This document shows positions 1 through 7,603 of a stretch of 33,925 nucleotides of DNA, piece after piece. Under the pieces are notes generated by a model. The model saw nothing but the letters and a program-made list of their open reading frames with translations, had not been told where the DNA came from and did not search any database. Position numbers and translations under genes: made by a program. Source of the DNA: an uncultured Desulfovibrio sp. (GTDB taxonomy: Bacteria; Desulfobacterota; Desulfovibrionia; Desulfovibrionales; Desulfovibrionaceae). Each line of letters opens with the position of its first letter. Within the stretch, counting starts at the first letter, position 1. Location: positions 1 to 33,925 of the forward strand of contig CAJXYU010000011.1 in the NCBI GenBank assembly GCA_913063155.1, in the 5' to 3' direction.

Positions 1-197
1 CCGGCTCGGGCTCAGGAATCGTCGTCACGTCCGGCTCGGGCTCAGGAATCGTCGTCACGTCCGGCTCGGGCTCAGGAATCGTCGTCACGTCCGGCTCGGG
101 CTCAGGAATCGTCGTCACGTCCGGCTCGGGCTCAGGAATCGTCGTCACGTCCGGCTCGGGCTCAGGAATCGTCGTCACGTCCGGCTCGGGCTCAGGA
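1..197. repeat. Perfect 30-bp tandem repeat, six copies plus a partial
   Basis: A 30-bp unit beginning CCGGCTCGGGCTCAGGA is repeated six times without a mismatch (1-180) and then a 17-base partial copy (181-197). The array continues past the left edge. The unit is a multiple of three and encodes DVTTIPEPEP on the minus strand, so copy-number change would lengthen or shorten the protein without breaking its frame. Confidence 0.95.
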
Positions 198-745
198 GTG
201 ACTGTCTCAACAGTTTCAGGAGCAGGAGTAATCCCCGGTTCCTGAAGAGGCGGGGTGAGGGGCGCTTGAGGAGTGACCGTTGTGTCGCTCTGCGCTATTG
301 TCTCGGTGCTCGCGGCCTCGGCAGAAGGAGACTCTCCCTCTTCCTGTGCGCCAGGAGCATACGTTCGTCCAGGGGAGGCGGCCTGAGTGGTATCTGGGCC
401 GACTCGCCTGTCCGGTTCCTGGACTGCTTCGTTTTCAGTAAACTGCCCTGTCTCGGTGGGCTGATCCGTGGCCTCGGCGGCAAAGATGGCTCCTCCTGTT
501 GGGGGCGGGGCGGCGTTAGTCTGCTGATCGGATTCGGGAATTACGGGTTCGGTTTGGGGTATATCACCCTGCGGCGTACCCGCCAAAACCGTTCCCGCGA
601 GGTCAGAGGCCTCCAACCCTTCTCCATCCACATGCTGTACTTCGGCCTGCTCCTCAGCAGAGAGGTCTTGTCTCTCCCCGTCCTGCAAGACGGTCATTTC
701 GTCAAGCTCTTGCTGCTCCTGGTCGGTCTTTTTTTCGTCGGCCAC
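1..745 (-). CDS. N-terminal part of a large acidic Pro/Glu-rich repeat protein (runs off left edge)
   Basis: An open frame starts at GTG 745, preceded by a GGGGG ribosome site about six bases upstream. An in-frame TGA about 27 bases further upstream rules out an earlier start. The frame stays open to base 1, giving about 248 residues. There is no signal peptide. The visible part is Glu-, Gln-, Thr- and Pro-rich and looks disordered. From about residue 183 it becomes perfect ten-residue repeats reading DVTTIPEPEP. Such spacers are common near the N-terminus of giant type I-secreted RTX or adhesin proteins, and a type I exporter is present at 28194-31786, but no retention module, calcium-binding repeat or C-terminal signal is in view. 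The secreted-adhesin role is therefore inference. A TonB-like or surface-anchored spacer protein is an alternative. Confidence 0.7.
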   Translation of the reverse strand, partial: MADEKKTDQEQQELDEMTVLQDGERQDLSAEEQAEVQHVDGEGLEASDLAGTVLAGTPQGDIPQTEPVIPESDQQTNAAPPPTGGAIFAAEATDQPTETGQFTENEAVQEPDRRVGPDTTQAASPGRTYAPGAQEEGESPSAEAASTETIAQSDTTVTPQAPLTPPLQEPGITPAPETVETVTPEPEPDVTTIPEPEPDVTTIPEPEPDVTTIPEPEPDVTTIPEPEPDVTTIPEPEPDVTTIPEPEP

Positions 746-924
746 GATATCCCCCTGGACTTGGGTTCCTCAAATCATCAGGCCAAAAGGAAAGGTTACC
801 TCAGGATTGGATGTATCGGTCGGAACGACAATTATTATTGATGTGGTAATTTTTACTATAAGTCTGATATTCCACATTTCAAGCAAAATATAAGGCCGTA
901 AATTTTTTTTATGGCCTTTTCTTC

Positions 925-990
925 TGGCGGAAGCGTATAGGAGTCGAACTTGCCCGTGAGAATTAACCCACACACTGAATTTGAAGTCCA
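925..990 (-). other. selC: 3' fragment of tRNA-Sec (att-like site, copy 1)
   Basis: Read on the minus strand, this is the 3' part of a selenocysteine tRNA. It has the anticodon arm with loop CTTCAAA (anticodon TCA), a long variable arm, the T-arm with TTCGACT, an acceptor strand ACGCTTCC, G and then CCA. The 5' half of the tRNA (acceptor 5' strand and D-arm) is absent at 991-1100, so this is not a functional gene. Fragments of this kind are left when integrative elements use a tRNA 3' end as attachment site. A weak hairpin (GGCC...GGCC) at about 894-917 sits just beyond the CCA end. Confidence 0.85.
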
Positions 991-1245
991 CTTCAGTCCT
1001 ATTGAAATTATTGTTGGTTTTCTTGAATTTCCATTTATATCAATATCATAAGTCTTATTTAATATCGCCTTGATACTTTTAGTTCGGTTTCGCAGTGTAC
1101 CAAATCGTACCATAGTTTGTTCCAAACCAACTTTCGGTCCATCAGCGTCGGGTCAAAGAATGCCAATCATTTTTTACACTCCTGTTTCCCTCCAACAAAA
1201 GCCTCTCTGCAAGTCGGAATGCTCAGGTTAATTTTGGGGATAGTT
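991..1245. other. Non-coding element end next to selC copy 1
   Basis: No convincing gene is seen here. The stretch is AT-rich and holds a TTGATACTTTTAG segment (about 1070-1082) that is also found at a similar distance from the third selC fragment (TTGATACTTTTGA near 28034). It also holds a short direct repeat, GTACCA-AATC-GTACCA (about 1097-1112). Such repeats beside an att core could be arm-type integrase sites, but no integrase gene remains. Confidence 0.4.
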
Positions 1246-1262
1246 TTGATAATGCAATTCAA
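1246..1262. promoter_or_regulatory. Fur-like operator upstream of plus-strand organelle operon
   Basis: The palindrome TTGATAATGCAATTCAA lies 66 bases before the first start codon. It matches the sites at 11946 and 20088 in the TTGAnAATGnnnTTCAA pattern. A weak -35 (TTGATA, 1246-1251) would overlap it, so binding could block transcription. That Fur is the binder is inferred from similarity to Fur boxes and from the iron-related genes. Confidence 0.55.
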
Positions 1263-1327
1263 CATCGTGATTTTACGTAAGGAGGATATTGAAATATAAA
1301 TTGAAACCAGAAAAAGGAACTTTTGAA

Positions 1328-1570
1328 ATGAAGAGTATCAAGGTAAAACACATACTTCCGAACAGGGTGCGGTTCAGGGTGCCTGCGGTGCGCAATAATG
1401 AACTTACAGCTCGTCGTTTGGAAAAGTGTGTAGATGAGTTTGAAGGAATTCATTGGGTTCGGGTGAACACCATTTGTGCAGGGATCGTGGTGCGTTTTGA
1501 CCCCTCCATGTACACGGAGAGTGATATTGTAAAACTTTTCATGCGCCGGGCTGCACGGGGGGAGGCGTAA
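1328..1570 (+). CDS. Small HMA-like metal-binding-fold protein
   Basis: This is an 80-residue protein. The ATG at 1328 is chosen because AAGGA lies nine bases upstream, and because the protein then aligns from its first residues with the N-terminus of the P-type ATPase at 9679-11889 (MKxIxxxHxxPxRxRxRxP, then an alternating strand-helix-strand pattern ending in VRVNTICAGIVVRFDP). A TTG at 1289 would add 13 residues, but its AAGGAGG is only three bases away. The fold matches the HMA_2 type of heavy-metal-associated domain, which usually lacks the CxxC metal site, as here; one Cys sits in the NTxCxG segment. The stop overlaps the next start (TAATG), which points to translational coupling. It is probably a stand-alone partner of the P-type ATPases. 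No enzymatic role is visible. Confidence 0.7.
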   Translation: MKSIKVKHILPNRVRFRVPAVRNNELTARRLEKCVDEFEGIHWVRVNTICAGIVVRFDPSMYTESDIVKLFMRRAARGEA

Positions 1571-1917
1571 TGGATATAGGCCTCATGCTCAGTCTGCGTG
1601 ACCATATTACTGTGGGAAGCCATACGCCTGGCAAGTTGAAGCTCAAATTCGATCTTGTCGTCATAGGCAATCCCAAGGTGATCAAGTATGTAAAGACCAA
1701 TGGTTTTGGCCCGCCTAAGGGACAGGATTTTCCCGGCATCCTCAAAACTTCATTCAATCCCCTGACGCGGTCCATGATCATGCTGTACGACGATGGAGTC
1801 ATCGAACCGCAACTTCTGCATGAACTCTTTACTTGTGAAAGTTCGGAGGAATTCCAGGAAATCGCCATTGAACTGGCTGATACGGTCCATTTTGATCTGG
1901 CGACATTTTTGAATTAA
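1570..1917 (+). CDS. HMA_2-like small protein, paralog of the one at 9359-9670
   Basis: This 115-residue soluble protein is translationally coupled to the gene before it. Its N-terminus (LMLSLRDHITVGSHTPGKLK) aligns clearly with the 103-residue protein at 9359-9670 (LMVLRDYLTIEHHVPGRIR). Both then carry a strand around FNPLTRSMIMLYDDG or VNLFTRSVIIEYDPE, a proline, and an acidic C-terminal helix. The fold is that of a ferredoxin-like HMA domain without a CxxC metal site. In ferrosome clusters a small HMA protein (FezC, as I recall) accompanies the P-type ATPase, and this pair would fit that role. Function is inferred from context only. Confidence 0.7.
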   Translation: MDIGLMLSLRDHITVGSHTPGKLKLKFDLVVIGNPKVIKYVKTNGFGPPKGQDFPGILKTSFNPLTRSMIMLYDDGVIEPQLLHELFTCESSEEFQEIAIELADTVHFDLATFLN

Positions 1918-1952
1918 TCCCGCTCGTTTCGGGCAAACAAGGAGTTGGAGTT

Positions 1953-2279
1953 ATGACCGCAACATCTCGAGTTCTGCTTCCCGCCGTAGTGAGCGCCTCC
2001 GGGACGGTGGGCGCTGTTGTGGGTGGCGCCGTGGCCGCCGCCAAGGACATCAAACGTGTTCAGAACGGTGAGATGACCAAAGGCGAAGCCGTTGCCGATG
2101 TCGGCAAGGAGGCCGTAGGAACCGGTTTGTCCACTGCAGCGGGCGTGGCTGTCACCGGAGCTCTCGGCATTGGCGGGTTGCTTGGTATCGTCGGTATCGT
2201 CGGTGTTGCCGTCGGTACCAAATACCTCTGGAATAAAAAGTTCGGTTTCAAGCCCGAACCCAAAGCCGCCGAGGCGTAA
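1953..2279 (+). CDS. Glycine-zipper small membrane protein
   Basis: This is a 108-residue protein with AAGGAG 9-10 bases before its ATG. Two hydrophobic Gly/Ala-rich stretches flank a charged loop. Residues about 8-30 read SASGTVGAVVGGAVAAAK, and residues about 55-90 are rich in GIGGLLGIVGIVG. The loop holds the KDIKRVQNGEMTKGEAVADVGKEA type of sequence. The same plan, with the loop KGIRQVKNNEATKEEVAVNIAKEA, occurs in the 172-residue protein at 8225-8743, so the two are paralogs. The C-terminus is short and basic then acidic, without the long lysine tail of the paralog. Glycine zippers mediate tight helix packing in membranes and recur in magnetosome and ferrosome proteins, so a structural role in an organelle membrane is likely. 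Confidence 0.7.
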   Translation: MTATSRVLLPAVVSASGTVGAVVGGAVAAAKDIKRVQNGEMTKGEAVADVGKEAVGTGLSTAAGVAVTGALGIGGLLGIVGIVGVAVGTKYLWNKKFGFKPEPKAAEA

Positions 2280-2304
2280 GCCCGGCGAACATAAGGAAGG
2301 CGTT

Positions 2305-2532
2305 ATGAGTCTCGGAAAAGTAGCGATTTTTGCAGCGGGAACCATTGTCGGCGGTGTGATTGGTTATGCCGCCTCCAATTCGAAGACCGTCAAGAAGGCC
2401 ACCAAGTCCACCATCAAGGCAGGGCTCAGGGCCAAGGATTGGACCGTTGATACCTTCCAGAAGGCTACCAACGAAGTCAAGGAGATGGTCAAGGACGCCA
2501 AAGCAGAAAAGCAGGCGGAAGTTAAGGCCTGA
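2305..2532 (+). CDS. YtxH-like single-pass membrane protein with charged helix
   Basis: A 75-residue protein starts at ATG 2305, with AAGGAAGG four or more bases upstream. One N-terminal membrane helix with a glycine zipper (GKVAIFAAGTIVGGVIGYAA) is followed by a long Lys/Glu amphipathic helix ending in KEMVKDAKAEKQAEVKA. The same arrangement, helix then ELKEQVQDAKAE, closes the protein at 7830-8201. It is the last gene of the plus-strand operon, 25 bases after the previous stop. The likely role is a membrane-bound structural or shaping component. Homology beyond the YtxH-like pattern is not recognised. Confidence 0.65.
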   Translation: MSLGKVAIFAAGTIVGGVIGYAASNSKTVKKATKSTIKAGLRAKDWTVDTFQKATNEVKEMVKDAKAEKQAEVKA

Positions 2533-2558
2533 CTCTTATCACATCACGCTGGAATGCG

Positions 2559-2596
2559 AGACGGCTGTGGCTTCTCCCAAGAAGTTTCAGCCGTCT
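2559..2596. terminator. Hairpin between convergent organelle operons
   Basis: A nine-base stem, AGACGGCTG (2559-2567) with CAGCCGTCT (2588-2596), encloses an inner stem CTTCT/AGAAG. It separates the plus-strand operon (ends 2532) from the minus-strand operon (ends 2587) and overlaps the last ATPase stop codon. There is no clear T-run, so it may act as a weak two-way terminator or as an RNA-stabilising structure. Confidence 0.5.
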
Positions 2597-4701
2597 TGTG
2601 TTATTTGTGCCTCGTGCGTTGTTTTACGGGATGATACCCAAGTCGCGGCGCCGAGAATGGCGAAGGTGTTGAGGTTGTGGAGAGCGGCGGCGGTTGTTGG
2701 TGTGATCAGGCCTGCGCTGGCCACCCCGAGCAATCCGATGTTGACGCCGACTCCGGTGTTGAAGCAGTTCTGAAGAACATGGTTGACTCGCTGCGAGATG
2801 GCGCGGGCGATCAGCAGTCCTGACAGGGTGTTTTGGGTAAGCACGATTTGGGCGGATTCCCGAGCCAAACCGGTACTCTGCGACATACAGATGCCCACGT
2901 CGGCTGCGGTGAAGGCCGGGGCGTCGTTGACGCCGTCCCCCACGACCGCGACTTTGTAGCCGTCGTCATGAAGTTTTTTGACCATGTCGGCCTTTTGCTC
3001 GGGCGTGAGTTCTGCCAGCACCTCGTCCATATGGGGGAACTGCTTCACAAATGCGTCGGCAGTGCCTGCATGGTCTCCCGTCAGCATCACGAATTTTCTG
3101 ATGCCACTCCCCTTGAGCGATGCCACGACCTGTTCGGCCTCGGGGCGAACCGTGTCGAGCAGGGCGGCGACGCCTTCCAGCTTGTCGTCACGCGCAACGT
3201 AGACGAGGCTTTTCCCTTCTGTCCGGAGGGTTTCCGCCTTGGCGGAGACGGCGGAGCAGTCGATGCCGCAATCGTCGCTGATGAAGTGTCGGCTTCCCAC
3301 CCGGACCAGTTTGCCGTCGACCATGCCGCTGACGCCGTGTGCGATGCTTAGGTCCAGGTTTGTGGCAAGGTGTGGCGTCAGACCGCGTTTTTCGGCTTCG
3401 CGGATCACGCCGAGTCCGATGGGGTGGCCATAGCGGTCTTCCACGGCGGCGGCGAGACGGAGAAAAGCCTCTTCGCTTTTGCTTGCGCACAATAGTATGT
3501 CGGTGATGGACAGTTCCCCCCGCGTGAGGGTTCCGGTCTTGTCGAAAACCACGGCATCCACTTCGGACAACGTTTCGAGGGCTGTGCCGCTTTTGAAAAG
3601 AACACCTTCCTTGGCTGCGGTATACATGGAGGTTTTGAGCACAACCGGGGCCGGGAATTTGACGGCGCAGGCAAAGTCGATGGTCAGCACGGACAGGGCG
3701 CGTTCCAAGTCGCCGGTGGCGGCGTAGAGGAGCGCTCCCAGGCCCAGTGTGATGGGAGTGAGCGCATCTGCGAGACGGGCGCTTTTCTTTTCCGTATCGG
3801 ATTGTTGCTTCCTGGCCCGGGTCATGAGTTCGGCGATGCGGGCCATGTTCGTTTCCGCCCCTGTCTGTTTGGCGGAGATCTTGAGGCAGCCTTCGGCCAC
3901 CACGCTGCCGGAAATGATTTCGTCGCCCGGGCGGGCCAGAACGGGAGCGGATTCCCCCGTGATGGAACTTTTGTCCAGCATGGCCTCCCCCTCCAGCACC
4001 TTCCCGTCGACGGCAACGAGTTCCCCGGCGCCGCACAGAACGATATCGCCGACCCGGACTTTCTCGAACCCGACGCCCTTTTGCCTGCCTTTTCTCTCCA
4101 CCCACACCTCATTCGCCGGGGCGGCGGTCAGGCTTTTGAGAAGCGAGTTGGATCGGTCGTCGGTCATGGTGCGCAGATAGTCGCCTACCACCACCATGGC
4201 GGAGATGGCCGCCGCTGTGCTGAAATCCGCCCGTAGCAGGCTGGTTCCGATGGTTACCATGTCGAGGACGCTGGCCTTGAGCCCTTCGCTGACGAGGGTG
4301 TCCGCTCCTTTGAGGATGGCCGGGGCCCCCATGGTGGTGGCGACGATTCCCTGTGCCGAGGGCGGCAGAAAGGCGACGCCGGCGGCCAGGGCGCTGTGAA
4401 AGGCCGCATCAATGATTCGTCTTTTTGCCGGCGCAGGGGATATGCGCCCGAACGCCTGCCGGGGGACGCGGGTGAATCCGGTAAGAATTCCCTGCCTGTT
4501 TTGCGCATCCCCATCGTATCGGATGATGATGCTTCTTCCCTGTGGATTGATTCGAACTTCCTTCACGCCCGGGAGACTACAGAGCCATGCCTCGAGGTAG
4601 TCCGGCTCAAGGTCCGGAGCGAGCAACCGGTTCCATCTGAACCGAATCCGTTTGGAGGTTTCGTGGACAATGCGCGGGCCACGGGTTTGGGACTTGGTCA
4701 T
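2587..4701 (-). CDS. P1B-type metal ATPase with HMA-like N-terminus and CAVK membrane motif (ATPase 1)
   Basis: This 704-residue P-type ATPase pumps a metal ion across a membrane. An HMA_2-like domain occupies residues about 8-75 (IVHETSKRIRFRW, then PGVKEVRINPQGRSIIIRYDG). The actuator motif TGES is at 248-251. The transmembrane metal-site motif, normally CPx, is CAVK at 345-348. The phosphorylated Asp of DKTGT is D387, HP is at 426-427, TGDH at 541-544 and GDGVNDAP at 588-595. All catalytic motifs are intact. A proline-free Cys-Ala-x-Lys membrane motif, also found in ATPase 2, points to a non-classical P1B subgroup. FezB of ferrosomes is placed in subgroup P1B-6, and I infer but cannot prove membership. 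The ATG overlaps the stop of the FeoA-like gene by four bases. It is the last gene of the operon. Confidence 0.85.
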   Translation of the reverse strand: MTKSQTRGPRIVHETSKRIRFRWNRLLAPDLEPDYLEAWLCSLPGVKEVRINPQGRSIIIRYDGDAQNRQGILTGFTRVPRQAFGRISPAPAKRRIIDAAFHSALAAGVAFLPPSAQGIVATTMGAPAILKGADTLVSEGLKASVLDMVTIGTSLLRADFSTAAAISAMVVVGDYLRTMTDDRSNSLLKSLTAAPANEVWVERKGRQKGVGFEKVRVGDIVLCGAGELVAVDGKVLEGEAMLDKSSITGESAPVLARPGDEIISGSVVAEGCLKISAKQTGAETNMARIAELMTRARKQQSDTEKKSARLADALTPITLGLGALLYAATGDLERALSVLTIDFACAVKFPAPVVLKTSMYTAAKEGVLFKSGTALETLSEVDAVVFDKTGTLTRGELSITDILLCASKSEEAFLRLAAAVEDRYGHPIGLGVIREAEKRGLTPHLATNLDLSIAHGVSGMVDGKLVRVGSRHFISDDCGIDCSAVSAKAETLRTEGKSLVYVARDDKLEGVAALLDTVRPEAEQVVASLKGSGIRKFVMLTGDHAGTADAFVKQFPHMDEVLAELTPEQKADMVKKLHDDGYKVAVVGDGVNDAPAFTAADVGICMSQSTGLARESAQIVLTQNTLSGLLIARAISQRVNHVLQNCFNTGVGVNIGLLGVASAGLITPTTAAALHNLNTFAILGAATWVSSRKTTHEAQITQDG

Positions 4702-5444
4702 TCTGCGTTGTCTTCGCCTTCGGCGTTGTCGTCATAGGAGACAATGACGCAGTCCGCCTGATCGTGGCGCAGGAAAATCCGCAAACCTTCGTGGCTGCTG
4801 ATCACGCACCTGTTGCGGTTGGCCAACTGAAAGCTGGGCGCCTTTTCCACGGATTCGAGACGCATGGTGACTCCTGCCTCAATTCTTAAAGAGGAGATGG
4901 CACGTTGCGCCCGATGTCCTCCGATAATTTGTTCCACTACGAACTCCATGCCTGCCTGCGCGTTGGCGAACTGGCATTTCATTTCGCCCATGCGTCCGAT
5001 GATTTTTGCGGCCATGCCTTCAGCGAGGCGGATACGACCCCGACCTTCAACCACGGCGATGAATTCCATGGGCGGCAGAACACGAATGAGCTCAATGGGA
5101 TCGTCGTCCTTGAGGCCGAGGGCAGCCATGCCTTCGCGTAAAGGACCGCCCGCAGTGACGCATTCCACGTGTCCGGTTTCTCCGGGCTTCATCTCTGTAA
5201 GGGGGATCATGCGCCCATCGTCGAGGTGGGCGACCACCTTGCCGCCCATGCCGCCGCTGAGAACGACTTCGCCCTTCGGTCCCTTGACGCGGACGGTCTG
5301 AAGCGCCACGTCTTCGTCGAGCCGAACGATCTCGCCGCCGATAAACAGCCCCATGCGTCCCATGCGGGATTCCAGATCCTGATCAGTGATTCTCGATATG
5401 GTCAAAGAAACGCCTGTGGGAGCATGAGTCAGGTTCGAATACAT
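4698..5444 (-). CDS. Multi-FeoA-domain protein
   Basis: This is a 248-residue soluble protein. Residues about 12-70 and 78-150 each show the FeoA/SH3-like pattern. The second is clearest: LxxMKPGETGHVE, then GPLREGMAALGLKDDDPIEL, then VVEGRGRIRLAEGMAAKIIG. Residues about 165-240 look like a third, more diverged copy (GHRAQRAISSLRIEAGVTMRL, then GLRIFLRHDQADCVIV). Single FeoA proteins help the ferrous transporter FeoB, and FeoA-like domains also occur in iron regulators of the DtxR family. A stand-alone triple repeat is unusual. Its place between two P-type ATPases (three bases after ATPase 2 and a four-base overlap with ATPase 1) argues that it serves these pumps, which in turn suggests the pumped metal is iron. 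Confidence 0.75.
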   Translation of the reverse strand: MYSNLTHAPTGVSLTISRITDQDLESRMGRMGLFIGGEIVRLDEDVALQTVRVKGPKGEVVLSGGMGGKVVAHLDDGRMIPLTEMKPGETGHVECVTAGGPLREGMAALGLKDDDPIELIRVLPPMEFIAVVEGRGRIRLAEGMAAKIIGRMGEMKCQFANAQAGMEFVVEQIIGGHRAQRAISSLRIEAGVTMRLESVEKAPSFQLANRNRCVISSHEGLRIFLRHDQADCVIVSYDDNAEGEDNAE

Positions 5445-5447
5445 TTA

Positions 5448-7586
5448 TTACACCTCCCCGGAAGCACTGGCTGAGTCGAGCTGTGCTGCGGATTTCGGTT
5501 GGCGCCGCCCGGCCGTGGCCGCATAGCCCAGGATGCCGATCGTGCTGGCATTGTGCAGGAAAGCCGACGTGACCGGCGACAGGTGGCCGATGGACGCCGC
5601 GAGCAGGACCGCCGAATTGATGCCTACGGCTGCCTGAAAGGAGCGTTTGAGGACATGTTGTGTGTTTTCCGCCACATCCCGAGCCACGGCCAGAATGCGG
5701 AGATCGTCTTCCAGGAGCAGGACTTGCGCGGATTCGCGGGCAAGATCCGCGCCGCCGGGCATGCAGATGCCCACATCCGCTGAAACCAACGCCGGGGCAT
5801 CGTTCACGCCGTCGCCCGCAAAGGCGAGAAAATGTCCCGCCTCCTGAAGCTGCATGACCAGTTCGGCCTTGTCTTCCGGTTTGAGTTCCCAATGAATCTC
5901 GTCGATGCAGCCGAGGTCGGCGGCAATGGACTGCGCGGTGTCCTTGTGGTCGCCGGTGAGCATGACGATCTTTCTGATGCCGCGCTCTTTGAGCGTGGCA
6001 AGGGCCTCGGAGGCTTCCGGGCGCAGCTCGTCTCTCAGGGCGATGATGCCGAGCAGTTTGCCGGAACGGCCCACATAGAGCAGCGACTTGCCTTGGGAAC
6101 GGAGTTTGGGTTCCTGTCCATCCACGCTGGAGCAGTCCACTCCCTCGTCTTCTTCGAGAAAGTGGCGGCTGCCGACCAGTACCTGCTCGCCCTCGACATA
6201 TGCGGATACGCCATGGGCCACGATGAAGTCGACCTGGCTGATGGGCGGCAACTCAAGGCCCTTGGCCTTGGCTTCGGTCACGACTGCGCGGGCGACCGGA
6301 TGGGAGTAGTGTTCCTCCGCCCCCGCCGCCAGGGCGAGAAGGGCGGCGGGCTCCATGCCGCTCAAGGGGATGACGTCCGCGACCTTGAGGTCGCCCATGG
6401 TCAGGGTGCCGGTCTTGTCAAAGACGATGGTGTCGATCCGGGCGAGGTTGTCCAAGGCCTGCGCACCCTTGAGGAGCACGCCGCAGTGGCCTGCCGTGTG
6501 CATGCCGGTTTTGACCGCCACGGGCGAAGCGAGCTTGATGGCGCAGGAGTAGTCCACGGTGAGGACCGACGCCGCGCGGGTCACGTCGCGGGTCAGGGCG
6601 AACAGAGCCAAGCCGAGGCCGAAGGTGACGGGCACCAGTTTGTCGGCCAGTTCGTCACTTTTCTTTTGCGAAGTGGATTGAGTTCGCAAGGAGTTTTCAA
6701 GGAAACGGCCGATACGCGCCATGCTGGTTTCGTTGCCGACATTATGCGCCGCGATTTTGATTCGCCCGTCCTCCACGACTGCGCCGGAGAGGACTTCATC
6801 GCCTTCGCTGACGTGTGTGGGCAGGGATTCTCCGGTGATGGAACTCTGGTTCAGGGCGGCATCGCCGTCCACGACGATCCCGTCCACAGGCACAAGCTCG
6901 CCGGAACCACAGAGGACCAATTCTCCGACAACGAGGTCGGTGAGCGCCACCTGCACCTCCTGTGCGTCGCGCTCAACCCACACCATTTCCACCTGTGGGC
7001 GCAAAAGGCTTTTCAGCAGGTCGTTGGACTTTCTTTCCGTCCAGGTTTCCAGGTAGGAACCGAGACCCAGCATGGCCACGATGGCGTTGGCCGTGAAGTA
7101 GTCCTGTCTGAGCAGGGAAAAGGCCACCGCCGATGCGTCGAGAACTTCGACCTTCACTCCGTCGTAAAGGAGCGTGTGCAGGCCTTCGAGCATGGTGGGC
7201 ATGCCGAGCAGCCAGCTGGCCGGCGCGGACGCGGCGGGGGGCATGAACGGCGTGAGCGCGGCCGCCGCGCCCTGAGTGGTGACCGTGGACAGGGAAATGC
7301 CCTCAGTCCCCGCCCCGCCGGGCATGTACGCTTCCAAGGGAATGTTTTCGAGTTGATCGAGTATGCGTTTTCGATTTTTTCGATTGCCGTCGTACTCAAT
7401 GACGATGCTTGACCCCCACTTGTTCGTCCTGACCTTGGTGACTCCGGGGAGCGCTTCGACCACCGCTTCAATATATTTCAGGTCCAGGGAGGGATCAAAG
7501 AGCCTGCGGCTGCGTAGCCTGATCCGTTTCTTGACCTCATGGGCGATGGTGAAGGCGTTTTTCTTCTGTTCCGCTTTCGCGGTCAT
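5448..7586 (-). CDS. P1B-type metal ATPase with HMA-like N-terminus and CAIK membrane motif (ATPase 2)
   Basis: This is a 712-residue P-type ATPase and a close paralog of ATPase 1. An HMA_2-like domain spans residues about 12-80 (ending VRTNKWGSSIVIEYDG). TGES is at 251-254, the membrane motif is CAIK at 348-351 (DYSCAIKLASP), phospho-Asp is D390 in DKTGT, HP at 429-430, TGDH at 544-547 and GDGVNDAP at 591-598. All catalytic motifs are present, so it should be active. GGAG lies about seven bases before the ATG. As in ATPase 1, the canonical CPx proline is replaced. Together with the FeoA-like partner and the zipper proteins, this fits a ferrosome-type pump (FezB-like). The metal is not shown by the sequence. 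Confidence 0.87.
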   Translation of the reverse strand: MTAKAEQKKNAFTIAHEVKKRIRLRSRRLFDPSLDLKYIEAVVEALPGVTKVRTNKWGSSIVIEYDGNRKNRKRILDQLENIPLEAYMPGGAGTEGISLSTVTTQGAAAALTPFMPPAASAPASWLLGMPTMLEGLHTLLYDGVKVEVLDASAVAFSLLRQDYFTANAIVAMLGLGSYLETWTERKSNDLLKSLLRPQVEMVWVERDAQEVQVALTDLVVGELVLCGSGELVPVDGIVVDGDAALNQSSITGESLPTHVSEGDEVLSGAVVEDGRIKIAAHNVGNETSMARIGRFLENSLRTQSTSQKKSDELADKLVPVTFGLGLALFALTRDVTRAASVLTVDYSCAIKLASPVAVKTGMHTAGHCGVLLKGAQALDNLARIDTIVFDKTGTLTMGDLKVADVIPLSGMEPAALLALAAGAEEHYSHPVARAVVTEAKAKGLELPPISQVDFIVAHGVSAYVEGEQVLVGSRHFLEEDEGVDCSSVDGQEPKLRSQGKSLLYVGRSGKLLGIIALRDELRPEASEALATLKERGIRKIVMLTGDHKDTAQSIAADLGCIDEIHWELKPEDKAELVMQLQEAGHFLAFAGDGVNDAPALVSADVGICMPGGADLARESAQVLLLEDDLRILAVARDVAENTQHVLKRSFQAAVGINSAVLLAASIGHLSPVTSAFLHNASTIGILGYAATAGRRQPKSAAQLDSASASGEV

Positions 7587-7603
7587 GTGTTTTCTCCGTG
7601 GCG

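Noticed and set aside
1..197. CRISPR array
   Set aside because: The 30-bp units follow each other directly with no unique spacers, and they encode in-frame residues.
925..990. Complete tRNA-Sec gene (also at 20553 and 27898)
   Set aside because: The acceptor 5' strand and D-arm are missing in all three places; only the 3' part is present.
770..991. 73-residue minus-strand open frame ahead of the repeat protein
   Set aside because: Its first half is translated tRNA-Sec sequence and it ends in a different frame before the GTG start at 745.
1117..1299. 60-residue plus-strand open frame
   Set aside because: It has no ribosome site, no recognisable domain, and crosses the Fur-like operator and promoter.
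5832..7412. Long plus-strand open frame opposite ATPase 2
   Set aside because: It is the antisense shadow of a GC-rich gene whose minus-strand product has all P-type ATPase motifs.
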